Assembly (NCBI GenBank): GCA_033964015.1
Contig: CM066922.1
Span: forward strand, 21,190,507-21,254,506
Source: Scolanthus callimorphus
Lineage: Eukaryota > Cnidaria > Anthozoa > Actiniaria > Edwardsiidae
Reading direction: 5' to 3'
DNA: 64,000 nucleotides
Position 1 is the first letter of the stretch; each line of letters opens with the position of its first letter. Of the stretch, positions 23,568-34,800 are shown in pieces. The translations under genes and the position numbers were made by a program. Below the pieces are notes generated by a model, which had not been told where the DNA came from, ran no database searches, and worked only from the letters and a program-made list of their open reading frames with translations.

Positions 23568-23756
23568 ATGAATTAATCTTCAAACGTGACTTGTATTTAT
23601 ACCCTCAGAGCAGCAATGCTAAAACAGGGACGAGTAGGTCTTTGACAAACCCACCCCCTTTTTGTGACAAGATTTGCTTTTTTTCTTTGAAAGGGGTGGA
23701 ACCACTAGCCAAGGCGCTAAGGCGAGTGTGGAACAGGATTTTCACGTCATTATGAT
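23568..23756. promoter_or_regulatory. divergent intergenic region
   Basis: 190 bp between the divergent zinc-ribbon and ATPase frames. A TATA-like tttatac faces the minus gene about 45 bp upstream of its ATG. Only the position suggests promoter function. Confidence 0.3.
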
Positions 23757-24218
23757 ATGGAGAGACACAAAAAGAAATATCATCCAAACGTTGTTACAGG
23801 TGAAACAAGCAAGCCAGAGCCTTCCACACCTTTCAGTTTTGGTGTTCACGAAGCATGTGGTCCCTTTCAACTCCAGCATCCTTTTACCTGTATGGTCACA
23901 GGAATGACCGGAAGTGAAAAAACCGTTTGGGTACAGAAACTACTACAGCAGGCACAAAAAACAATCTCACCCCCACCCCAACGCATAGTCTGGTGCTATG
24001 CTCAGTGGCAACCCGCCTACACCGCTTTAGCCATGTCTATGCCACAAATAGAATTCGTAAAAGGAATTCCAAATAACATTGAGCAAGACTCGTACTTTGA
24101 CTTGCATATACGAAACCTCATTGTCATTGACGATCAGATGATCGGCGGGGGCGGTATGACAAATATAATTAAAATGCTAGCATCACTTCTTTGGAATGGC
24201 AAAAATGAATGTAATTAG
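23757..24218 (+). pseudogene. P-loop ATPase, truncated, with altered Walker A
   Basis: Starts MERHKKKYHPNVVTGE. FTCMVTGMTGSEKTVWVQKL is a Walker A in which the usual GSGKT reads GSEKT. PPPQRIVWCYAQWQPAY and NLIVIDDQMIGGG (Walker B) follow. The frame stops at about 24,218 after LLWNGKNECN, well short of the full ATPase, and abuts unrelated repeat. Resembles packaging-type ATPases (A32/FtsK-HerA style) that are multicopy in cnidarian genomes. I cannot assign the parent element. Missing glycine and truncation indicate a dead copy. Confidence 0.65.
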
Positions 24219-24458
24219 AAAGCATTGTAGTTGTGAAAAATAAGCCGTTATCGGTCTTTCGTTCTGGCATATTGGCATTCGCGTACCCATAGGTCCTCGT
24301 CTCTCCGTCTGGTGGGGAAGGCTCAGATAGAAGCAATAAAAGATAGAAGGGCCTTTGCTGACAGGTCGATTCTGAGTGTTTACGGCATGCTCTGTACAAA
24401 ATCTTACGCATACATCAATGGCTGTCACCAGAGCCTCGCCCCCGCGAGGTCACCAATC

Positions 24459-24672
24459 TCGTACCCAGAGCCCGTCATCTTTTGGCCAGCGGCAAGATTC
24501 AAGAGCTGTGGGGGGATCCGATTTGTGAGCATGCGTGGTACGTCAAGAACGTAACGAACTTTCATCCAACCTTCAAACCGGAAACCCGGAATCTGGGTTT
24601 TAAAAGAATCGATTCCCCAAGAGCCCTGAATATCTTGCCGCTGGCCAATAGATGACGAGCTGGGGGTACGAG
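24459..24672. repeat. foldback with ~57-bp arms
   Basis: ctcgtacccagagcccgtca...ggccagcggcaagat is repeated inverted as atcttgccgctggcc...gggggtacgag. Related phrases (gtacccagagcactttgg; cagagccttcggtgttctgg) occur at 26,215 and 48,465, so this is a family. Confidence 0.65.
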
Positions 24673-25148
24673 AATGCGAGGTGATGAGTTTGGCAGCTCT
24701 GAGTATGAGAATGGGAGTATGGGATTTATTCCACGCTGATAACGCTCGAGTGTGCACGTATGCCTCGTCGTAACAATATCCTTGGACGTATTGCAATGTA
24801 TGGTCCCACAGTGCAGACTCACAGATTTCCACTGCTGCTACAACAGTGTATGATAACTCTTTGCTAACGACCGTTTTTCATGCAAATCAACACAGGTCAA
24901 TACAACAAGTGAAACTGCGTCGTTTCGCGGCAACCAACCGACAGGCAAGGATGGAGTCGACAAGGGTGGGACCATGAACAAAATGGGGTCGAGGCTGGAT
25001 ATGCAATCTTTCTGCTGGTGTGCGACAGGGTAAGAGTCTGGCACTGTAAAAAGTCCCACGGATCATTTACACAGAAAGATAAATATCGTAGAAACATGCG
25101 CGCGCGTGGAATGTTCCCGCAAGATTGTTGCCTCGTTTGGTCAGCTCT

Positions 25149-25276
25149 TAAAGGTCCATCACCAACCGAGATCCTTTGCGGACTCTTAGCCAATCAGAGC
25201 ACCCGAAAAACAATGGATCAATTTGAAATCAAAAGAAAACGTGGCGCAAAGGCTCCCGGTTGGTGATGGGCCTTTA
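25149..25276. mobile_element. MITE, ~128 bp
   Basis: ttaaaggtccatcaccaacc and its inverted copy ggttggtgatgggcctttaa bound it. A relative lies at 59,483-59,596 with the same interior phrase aaaacaatggatcaa. Confidence 0.7.
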
Positions 25277-25753
25277 AGTCTCTTCGGTTATATATTTCTT
25301 TCCATTAGTTCCGTGAGCACAATGAAGCGCAGAGAAGAGCTGATATAACTATGAAGCTTCTTTCCTATGAAACTTCCCAATCAGTTCTTCGTTACATTTA
25401 TATCGATATGCAGGGCATTGGAGATAAAAGATCTGAAACACCGTTGGCCTTAACGTCAGCAGCTGACGACAGTACTGTACGAACCAGAGGACAAGTCTTT
25501 TGCTGAGAACACCGTCATCCCATCTCTATTGCCGCCCTTGGATTACCCATCTCTTCCATCGGATGCTTACACCAGGGTATGTACCATTGGACAATCACAA
25601 ACAACAATCCCCGCCCTCATGCTGAAGACCTCTGAAATTCCAGGGTGATCGGTCCTAGAGGAGCCTGGAATTCCTGGGAGTGGTCCTAGAGAGTAGCCTG
25701 GAATTGCAGGGTTGGTACCTTTGTACTGGAGCTAGATTCCAGGTAGTCTCCTC

Positions 25754-25820
25754 GCAGCCGCCGGGACCGGTGTCACGCTACGCTCTCCCCCGTAGCGTGA
25801 CACCGGTCCGGGCGGCTGCA
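25754..25820. repeat. GC-rich perfect-type hairpin
   Basis: 29-bp arms with one mismatch: gcagccgccgggaccggtgt...gctacg against cgtagc...ccggtccgggcggctgc. Would form a very stable cruciform or RNA hairpin. Flanked by gattccagg repeats. Confidence 0.7.
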
Positions 25821-25882
25821 AGAAGACTAGATTCCAGGGTAGGTATTTCCAAAATATGAAATTCTAGTTATCAGAAAATTCA

Positions 25883-26112
25883 TTGGAATAGTCCTTTTCA
25901 CAGTTGCTCGCTCTATTGTGGTTCAAATTGAAATTCTAGTCTGGAATCGATGCCATCGTTGACACGTGATATAACTTTGTGTGGTTTGAAAATGTTTAGG
26001 AATGGCGTAAAGGAAGCAGAGAAGAAAATAGTGGTCAACGTTGGACTCGATTCCAGGCTAGAGTTCCAATTTGAATCATAATAGAACGAGGAACTGTGAA
26101 AAGGACTATTCC
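25883..26112. repeat. foldback with ~72-bp arms
   Basis: ttggaatagtccttttcaca...gtctggaatcga reappears inverted as tcgattccaggctag...ggactattcca. Loop about 80 bp. Confidence 0.7.
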
Positions 26113-26473
26113 AGGCTGGGTAGGGACAACCAGAAATATCCAGGGTGGGTATCTGAAACTGGAGTCCTCAACAGGGGGTGCGGATATTTTCCTTTTTTCC
26201 GACTTCTCATTCTCGTACCCAGAGCACTTTGGTTCATCGCCTCGGCTCTGGTAAGCCGGCAATGCGATGAGCCGCGGATCTCGGTATGAATTAGCCTAGA
26301 TCCTTCATATATGATACACCAAGCAAACGAACACACATAAAAAATGATACTGTTACTAAAAATAGGCACTTTTGATGCTGATAGAACAACACTAATATTA
26401 GAATCTAACACTTATTTGCTTTTTATTTGCCAGGAGACTGCCTATAGAAACCGTCGACTGCTACCGAATTGCT

Positions 26474-27250
26474 GATGCATTTCCCTGTGAATGTGATATT
26501 TCGCGCATGCGCAGCTTGTTCAACAGTTAAGCAAGTGTCCCACATGCATTAGCTTGGCCACTTTTAAGACCCCACGCCGGTCGGGCCGCAATATTCATTC
26601 AGATGGTCAGTACGTTTTGCCAGTGATCGCATGTGAGGCTTAACAGTTGACGGTCCCTTGTGTGACGAAGTATAAGGGAAACGTCTTTGGTACGGACGTT
26701 TATATTCGCTTTGCCCCTACATAACCGAAAATCGCAACTGTAGTCTCGGCGCTGATCGATACTTGACACTCAAACAAGGCGTGTAGCAAAGACTAGTTAT
26801 ATTTGTATTTACCGACGGACTGTCAAATAAGGGACTTCAAACAGTGCAGCTAAACAATGTCGCCACTAGGGTGTATGCCTAACGGTCTACACGTCAAAGC
26901 ATTGAAAAAAAAAAGATTCATTCCATATGCATTTCTATTTCGCGCATGCGCAGCTTGTCCAGCAGTCAAACAAATGTGTCCCACATGCATTAACTTGGCT
27001 GCTTTAAAGACTCCACACCGGTCGGGCCGCAATTCAGATCGTCAGTAAGTTTTGCCAGTGATCGCATGTGAGGTTAAACAGTAGACAGTCCCTTATTCGA
27101 CGAAATACAATGGAGAAGGCTTTGGTACGCGCGCTTAGATTTACTGAAGCGCCTTATTTGGATCTGGAATCTCCATTTACAAGGCGCGTAGCAAAGAGTG
27201 CTTGTGTTTACCGACGGACGGTCAAAGAAGGGACTATTTTACAGACACAT
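26474..27250. repeat. tandem duplication of a ~400-bp block
   Basis: 26,490-26,842 and 26,930-27,245 share cgcgcatgcgcagcttgt, cccacatgcatta, ccggtcgggccgcaat, gttttgccagtgatcgcatg, gtagcaaaga and gtttaccgacggac in the same order. Divergence about 15-20% by eye. No consistent ORF. Conserved islands may be regulatory or a non-coding RNA unit. Confidence 0.6.
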
Positions 27251-27259
27251 CCCGTGTCG

Positions 27260-28265
27260 CGAGGCTTCAACTAGTACATAAATGACAAGCGTTCTTTTTG
27301 TGTATACAAGGCCCATCACGGTCATGCGCAATTGAATAAAAACGTTCTATCACACATGGACAATTTTTAACCGAAGATGTAAGTATAAGTTAATGGCGAG
27401 GGGAGGGTGGTCGGTGGGGAGGCATCCCACTAGCTCACGGTGGCAGGAAGTCTTGAAGTTCAAACCATCAAGCTTGCTTTACTACGCAAGTAGCTACTAG
27501 TCAAAACAACAAACATTTCATTGTTCATAGCAGTGTGTATTTGTAAGTCAGTGTGTATTTGTAAGTCTTGAAATTGAATATAAGTGTACTAATGCAATTA
27601 CTATCCCAACCAATTATCCCATCTGTTCACTCTGTGAAAATAGCTAACTATCTTTAAACACGAGCAGTAGTGTTTCAAATAAAATTTATCAAAAAAATGA
27701 CACTTCTTTTCTTTGATTGCGTCACTAGTCATGCACAGCAATGAAAGTCAGGAATGTACCTATACATCCTGTTCTGCTTGGAAGTTGACGGCGCATATGC
27801 ATAGGGTATGGAGTAAAATACTTTATAATCGACTTGTTTAGGAGAGTCGGTCATTGGGAAAGTCATGGTCCGACACCTGGCTAAGTTGTCAAATTGACCT
27901 CTACCTATGTATGCAAATTGCCCATTACAATCAAGTGATATTTACATGAAGAAAAATCATTGTCTTTCTGAAAATTGTTCACGTGGATATGGAACCATTT
28001 CAAAAGATGAAAACATCAAATGATTTGAAATGGGCAATTCTATTGATGATTATCGTCCTTTTGGTAACTTGACTGTATTTTCTTCGTTCTTTCAAAACTA
28101 TCAATAGAACGAAGCAATTTTTTTAAATATCCGAGCGAATTATCTAGATAAGGTACGACACCAAAAAAAATCCAGCCCTTCGTCCATACCCCTTTGCGCC
28201 CTTAACAGCACTTCACACGTGTACTACTGCAACCTACAGCCATATCACCAAAATAATAATCACGA
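27260..28265. other. no gene seen
   Basis: AT-rich, no open frame with protein-like composition, no strong repeats apart from a doubled gtgtgtatttgtaagtc near 27,533. Confidence 0.4.
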
Positions 28266-28271
28266 ATTTAA

Positions 28272-28466
28272 AGGCATTAAAGTGGCCCATGGCTAATTCA
28301 CCAAAAAAGGAACCAATTGCTTAGAAAACGGCACAGTATCAGATATATGAATGTGAATTTGCGGAGTAAATAGCTTTAAAATAATCTGAAATGTTTTCTA
28401 TGCATATATGGTGATTTACTTTTAGGGTGTGTTTTCCACGAAATTAGCCATGGGCGACCTTAAAAG
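28272..28466. mobile_element. MITE, ~195 bp
   Basis: ttaaagtggcccatggctaa at the left is inverted at the right as ttagccatgggcgacctta. A related end (gggccaccttaaagg) is at 59,468. Confidence 0.65.
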
Positions 28467-28482
28467 TTAGTGATAATTTCTT

Positions 28483-28672
28483 AAAGAGCCCGTGTCGGCC
28501 ACTCGTATAGAAACCTCTAAATCAACATCTAAAAACAAAGTTTCAGATTTGATTCACCAAATTCAATCAAGAACATTGCTCTCTATTCTCTAAATCAGCC
28601 GATGGAAATGGATGCTTTCTCCGACTTAGTATGTTGCTATGCTGTCAAAATGGCGGCTGACACAGGCTCTTA
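28483..28672. mobile_element. MITE, ~190 bp
   Basis: aaagagcccgtgtcggcc against ggcggctgacacaggctctt. It lies just 3' of the possible last URB1 exon. Confidence 0.55.
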
Positions 28673-28719
28673 AGTCCTGATATACATTCACAAAAGGGGC
28701 TCTGCTCGACCTTTGTAGC

Positions 28720-28863
28720 CTACGACTGCTCGTTCTGTAGCATAGTTTTAATGCAAGCTGTGACATCATCTTCGGAAGACAGCTGTTGGTCATTTCCGTT
28801 CCCAGAGTTATACCGCAATAAGGCCATGAAGTGGTTGGGTGTCTCTCTTCCCATCCACAGCTC
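28720..28863 (-). CDS. possible last exon of the URB1 gene
   Basis: 144-nt open frame ending in TAG after a plausible acceptor (gtcttgacgcag). Encodes ELWMGRETPNHFMALLRYNS and ends TACIKTMLQNEQS. Composition is protein-like, but w31 leaves in phase 1 and this frame needs phase 0. Either a further exon lies between them, or the phase-1 reading (a short tail ending GLIAV) is used, or the exon belongs to something else. Confidence 0.38.
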   Translation of the reverse strand, partial: ELWMGRETPNHFMALLRYNSGNGNDQQLSSEDDVTACIKTMLQNEQS

Positions 28864-31800
28864 CTGCGTCAAGACACTTAATAAAGATGTCAAACCTATG
28901 GTAATAAGAAATATGGAAATGATCATTGGAGTATGGAAAATAAAAACCTGCTATTTAACGTCGTTTATGGATATTTTCTTAGGCCTACTCCGGGTTCTCT
29001 TTTTTACGAAAGCAAGTTTCCGAAATCCCACTCAAACTCTGTTTGACATAGAAAACCAAGAAACTACTGTGATTTTGACATAGAAAACCAAGAAACTACT
29101 GTGATTTTGACATAGAAAACCAAGAAACTACTGTGATTTTGACATAGAAAACCAAGAAACTACTGTGATTTTGACATAGAAAACCAAGAAACTACTGTGA
29201 TTTTGACATAGAAAACCAAGAAACTACTGTGATTTTTATAGTTCTGCGAACTCCCACTTTTTGGCTTCCGTCAAGCAAACCTTTTGCGCATGGATTTTTC
29301 ATTTGCATCTTATGGTGGAAAATTTGGCGTTGAAGACTACCTAGGCGCCTTATTAGTTCAAAAACTATCAAAGCCTGCATGAAATCACCCAAAAACTCCT
29401 GTTCACTCATTTGATCAACGTAAGCCAAACTGCGATTTGCTAGTTGGTGTAGAGTTCACAGAATAACGAAAATCGCAGTACAATTCAGAAGAACAAGAAC
29501 TGCGTTGTAGTAATAGCGGAGCTCCTGCGCGGGCCGAAGGCCCGCGCAAGCGGAGCACCATACCTAAGGGAAAAACGTATAGTATACTATCGAGTTGATT
29601 TTTGAACGTCACGGGCATTATGGATCATTTTGATGACGTCATTGATGACGTAAGGGCACGTGACTTTGGTGTAGAGTTCCTCTTATGGTCTTTGAAACTT
29701 TGTCCAAGTTTGGCTTCTATAGAAGCTACCCTTCGGGAGATATGATTTTTTCTTTATTTTTCTGGTATTAAACCTATAGCGTACGCCGAAATGAGGTTAT
29801 CACGTGATATGACGTCATCGATGACGTCATCTATGCTTGAAAAATCAATATCTCGTGAAGGGAAGACTAAAACAACCAAACTTGGGTAGTGTAGTCTAGG
29901 CCACCAGATGAGCGAAATCAGGTGGTCACGTGATATGACGTCATCGATGACGTCATCTATGCTTGAAAAATCAATATCTCGTGAAGGGAAGACTCTAAGA
30001 CAACAAAACTTGGGGAGTGTAGTCTAGGCCACCAGATGAGCAAAATGAGGTTGTCACGTGATATGACGTCATCGATGACGTCATCTATGTTTGTAAAATC
30101 ACTATCTCGTGAAGGGAAGACTCTAAAACAACCAAACTTTGTTAATGTAGTCTAGTTCACCAGATGAGCGAAATGAAGTGGTCTCGTGATATGACGTCAT
30201 CGATGACGTCATCTATGCTTGAAAAATCAATATCTCGTGAAGGGAAGACTCTAAAACAACCAAACTTTGGTAGTGTAGTCTAGGTCGCTAGATGAGCGAA
30301 ATGAAGTGGTCACGTGATATGACGTCATCGATGACGTCATCTATGCTTGAAAAAATAATATCTCGTGAAGGGAAGACTCTAAAGCAACCATGTAAACCAT
30401 GTACACATGGGAATCCCTTTCATTCACACATATTTTTTTTAAAACCAGGAGCTCCGCTTTTAGCCAGTGGCTAAATCTATATATTATACTTTGCGCGTGA
30501 GTTATTACATCCTTGACCAACGGAATTACGAAGTAATGTCAGGAGCCAATCATCAGGAGCCTCCATCGCCTTTGGGGTCCGAAGCACAGGGAGCCCATCA
30601 ACAGGAGTCTCCATCGCCTTTGGGGTCCGAAGCACCGGGAGCCCATCAGCAGGAGTCTCCATTACCTATTGGTTGGGGTCCGAAGCACACGGAAACCCAT
30701 CAACAGGAGCCTCCATCGCCTATTAATTGGGGTCCGAAGCACAGGGAGCCCATCAACAGGAGCCTCCATCGCCTTTGGGGTCCGAAGCACAGGAGTAGAT
30801 GAATCTATTTTTAGAGCGCAGGCTTTGAATCCCGCGAAAAATTTTGATAACTGAAGTCAGCGCCGCCATCGCACTGCAGGCGTTGAACCCCATTTCACTC
30901 TCAAAGTACCAATTTTCCGATTCAAAATCCACAGCCTAAACATACTCCTCTACTCCTGTGCACATGGTTAGACATAGTGGAGCAGATGAACGCTCCTGCT
31001 GATGGTATATTTGCTGTTAATATTCAGCACACAGATGCACTGCCCAAATATGGTCGTTGGAACGACAATAGCTGTCTTCTGTACATGACATATATCCTGC
31101 GATATCCGTCGTTTGAGTGAAATATGACGTGTTGAGCTCGAATTAATACGCAAAAGTAAATCATTTCTGGGATTTTTTTTGTGTGCCATCGATGTGCTGA
31201 ATAATAAAACCATTATCCTGCTCGATTTTGGAAGAATATTTTGGCAGAATATCGTCTGATATCGTCTGATATTCGGGACTGCGTCCCTCGTCGGCTAAGT
31301 ATCAGACGATAGTCTGCGCAATCTAGCCGGATAATGGGTAAATATCGACCACGCGAAATCCGCTCTAATACGCCCGTTGTTCCTTTAAAATCTCTATTTA
31401 CCTTGACTGAGATTGGTTACTGTTGAACGTGCCGCTTCTAGCAAACCGGAAGTGACGACACTAGTATACACATCACGTGACGTCACGCTGACAACACTCT
31501 TGACAGTAGGCCCAAAAGAGACATCCTCTCTTCTCTCATGCACGTACAAGACGAGCTCTGAAAACAAACCATTTAGCTCGGCAATCACTCTTTGTCGAGG
31601 TATTGACGCATGTGATGGGCTTCCTGTGGTGACATCCATATCGAGGTTGTACAGGCGCATTAGCTGATTTATACAGTAGTCGCCTCGAGTAGAGAGAACA
31701 CTAGATATGACGTCATGCGAGATCACCTGTCTGAGCCACTGAACAATCCGCAGCGCCAGCGGTAAGTCTAAATGTTCTGCGCATGCGTCGACAAAATGTA

Positions 31801-34800
31801 ACGCAAAGGCAAAAGTCAATAATGTATGATGGGACTGGCCGGGTTCTGGACCGGGTCTGCAATAGCACAGTACATTCAAAAGTTCGATTAAACTTGATAA
31901 CTTGCCACCCTGTGTGCTATCAACCTTGCTTGGACTACTCCAGTCACGCATACTGTCTAACGAAGGCTCCGTCTCCCTTAGTAACCGTATTAGCAGCGCC
32001 TTCTCGTTAAATGTTGAACACCACAGATGCACAGCGCAAAGACCATCGTCCAGCGATAAATGGGATTCCTGTGGTCTGACGTGTCCGAGATGGGCTAGTA
32101 CCGAGTGAAGAAGGCTGAGCAAGATACCGGTGTCTTTGGAAGTAGAAATAGATCTGCGAGGAAGAAAAATGTACGTTCATTATTGATGCTACTGTTTTAT
32201 TCCTGCTGGTGAAAATGACAGGTGCCATGAAAAATGAAAGGTATAACTGAGTATAGTATTTCCGCCGTCTCTTCGCACTCGATCGCACCTCACTTAGCGG
32301 GAAATAGCGAGACGACCTGTGCATGACGGCTTGGGCCCCAGAAAGAAGGAAGCGCGACAGACAAAAAAACAGCATGGCGACGGACAGTGGTGAAAGAGAG
32401 GGGGGAGGCCGGGTGGAAAGATTGGGAAGCAGTGCGAGTGAAGGCGGTTGTGATTACATAATGGATAAGGAAATCCGTGGCAAATTCAGACGTGGGGGGG
32501 ATGCAGGTGGGGGCATGTGCGCAGGATTTTCTGGGGTATGAAATTAACATTTCAGGATATTTCGGGGTAAAGAAAATTGGCCTTAGTTTTTCAGACATTA
32601 TTAGGGATACGAGCACTTCAACTGGCACAGCCACTAAAGTTTCCCTAAATAGTTGCATAAGTCGAAGAAACAAAACAAGCCAAAATCCCTCGGCTTTTCG
32701 GGAGCCCTGTTGTCACCAATGTGATGTCCGTGAAGCCTTACCTGTAGCTCTGAAGAAGGGTTCGACACACAAGCAAGCACTCAGATGCCAAATTTGGCGG
32801 GTGAGGGGTCCGTGTCTCTACGTCATCTCCTTCTGCACATGCGCTCTGAGTTCCTTCTTGTACCGTGGTCCACAATGTGTGTAACAGGTGAAGACAGGTG
32901 TTCAGACCTTCATAATTACTGGAGTGCTTACTGGTTTGAGGATATAAAGAAAAATATCAGGTGCGATGCAGTTAAAGAGCCCCTCAGTCAGCCCAACATT
33001 AGTAGTATAGGAGGGACCGAATCGGTGCTTTTTGCGGGCTAGCATGCGGTTGAGCAGGAGCTCACTTCCGGTGAGATTGACGTCACGTCCAGGGAAGGCG
33101 GTGAGGACGACGTAATTTCCGGATGGTGAGGATGGTGAGGATCGTGAGGATGACGTAAGTAACGTCCTCCTCACCGGACGTGACGTCATCCTCACCGTCT
33201 TCACCGGAAGTGAGCTCCTGCTCACTCGCCAAAAAAGCGCTAACTCGGTCCCTCCTGTACTACTACCATTTTACCGAGTCAGAGAAAGCATCAGTTTCCA
33301 TCGGCTGATTTTGGGAATGTTGTGCAAATTTACCTCTGTCACACGGCAGCCATCTTGGATTTTTTCTTACAAAAATGACTACGCGTGGGTGATCTTACAC
33401 GCTTGGCCTCGCTTTCATGCCAGCTTCGCTGTATTAGAAAATCCAAGATGGCTGCCGTGTGACAAAGGCGAATAGGCTCTTTACAGTTCAACAGTCATGT
33501 GATTCAACCAAGCATGGCTGGGACGCAAACAAATTGTTAAGTATACTTAGTTTACGAAATAACAAATTTTCGACTAAAAACGTGGCATATTCGAAGCGAT
33601 TTGACCAAGTTCTTTATGAACAGGTAAAAAAGATGACAAAGAATTCGGTAAATAAAGTATGAACCTTTGTTTGTAGATGGTTATTCCGGGATTTCTACAC
33701 GCGATTTTACACTTAATATCGAATGAAAACAATAACAAAGGAGTGGCTGAGTGGGTGGTCCATGTTTGTAGAATGGACAATGACTCGGCTCCTAAATACT
33801 ACCGAAACAGGTAGACTGTTTATCGGGCTCGACAAAAAACGCTCGTCTCCAGACAAAAACGTTGGCGAGTCTGATTGCATTCCTTCGCACGAAATCAATC
33901 ATGCATTGTCGCTGCCAAAGAAAATCGTTAAAATTTTGGGAAATAACACACTGATTTGTATTTTTTTACCTCATAAAATTAGTAGAAAACACGAGCAGAT
34001 GGCATTTCTTGTGTTTTAGTTTGAAAATTTTCAAAATTAAAATATTTGAGTTGCACGCATCGCTGACCTCAGTAAATGAATTCAAACTACATCGTGAATG
34101 TTTTTGTTTGGAGACGAGTGATTTTTCACGAGCGGAATAAACGCTCTACCTGTTTCGGTAGTAACCAATTTTTTAGACTTTGGAATTTGAAGTTAGCATG
34201 TTATTTATCCTAGCCTTTCCTTTATCCCAGCTTTTCATCTATTTCTTACCTTTGCTGAGCAAGAGAATGTAGCCATGCGACCAGGCCATAATTCATGGAC
34301 AAGTCAAACGCTGCAGCATGGACAGACAGGGCGGCCGAGAGGAGATTGGTGACGAGCGGCTAGGAAAGAAACACGATTGTAAATGAAAAGGAAAAATACA
34401 TCATGTCATCTCATGCCTGTGTAGCTACTATCATAAATATACGCAAAAATCGGAAGATGATCTGAGATATCATTGATAATAATTCTGTTACAAATATTAC
34501 TTCCTGGCAAGAAATTGGTAAAAATATTATCAATGAGTGTCACAGAATGAGCAGTTATACGTGTAAAGCGGGAACAATGCATGCGAAAAAAGTATCAACA
34601 AATTCCTGTGTTTGTGCGTGAACGTTGTACCGCAAAATATCAATATTATAATCTCCTGGAAGCAGACAAGTTTTCCCGCCTTCAGAAATATTTGAAAGAA
34701 TTTGGGTGAAAAATTCCATGAAAGCAGAAAGATTTTGATTTGGTGGACGATATACGACTCCAACTAAATGTATATACCGTTTCCGGGAAACGTTGTCACC

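Noticed and set aside
30467..30854. Plus ORF of 111 codons with PPSPLGSEA repeats
   Set aside because: Product of the 49-bp minisatellite; unit length is not a multiple of three and frames slip.
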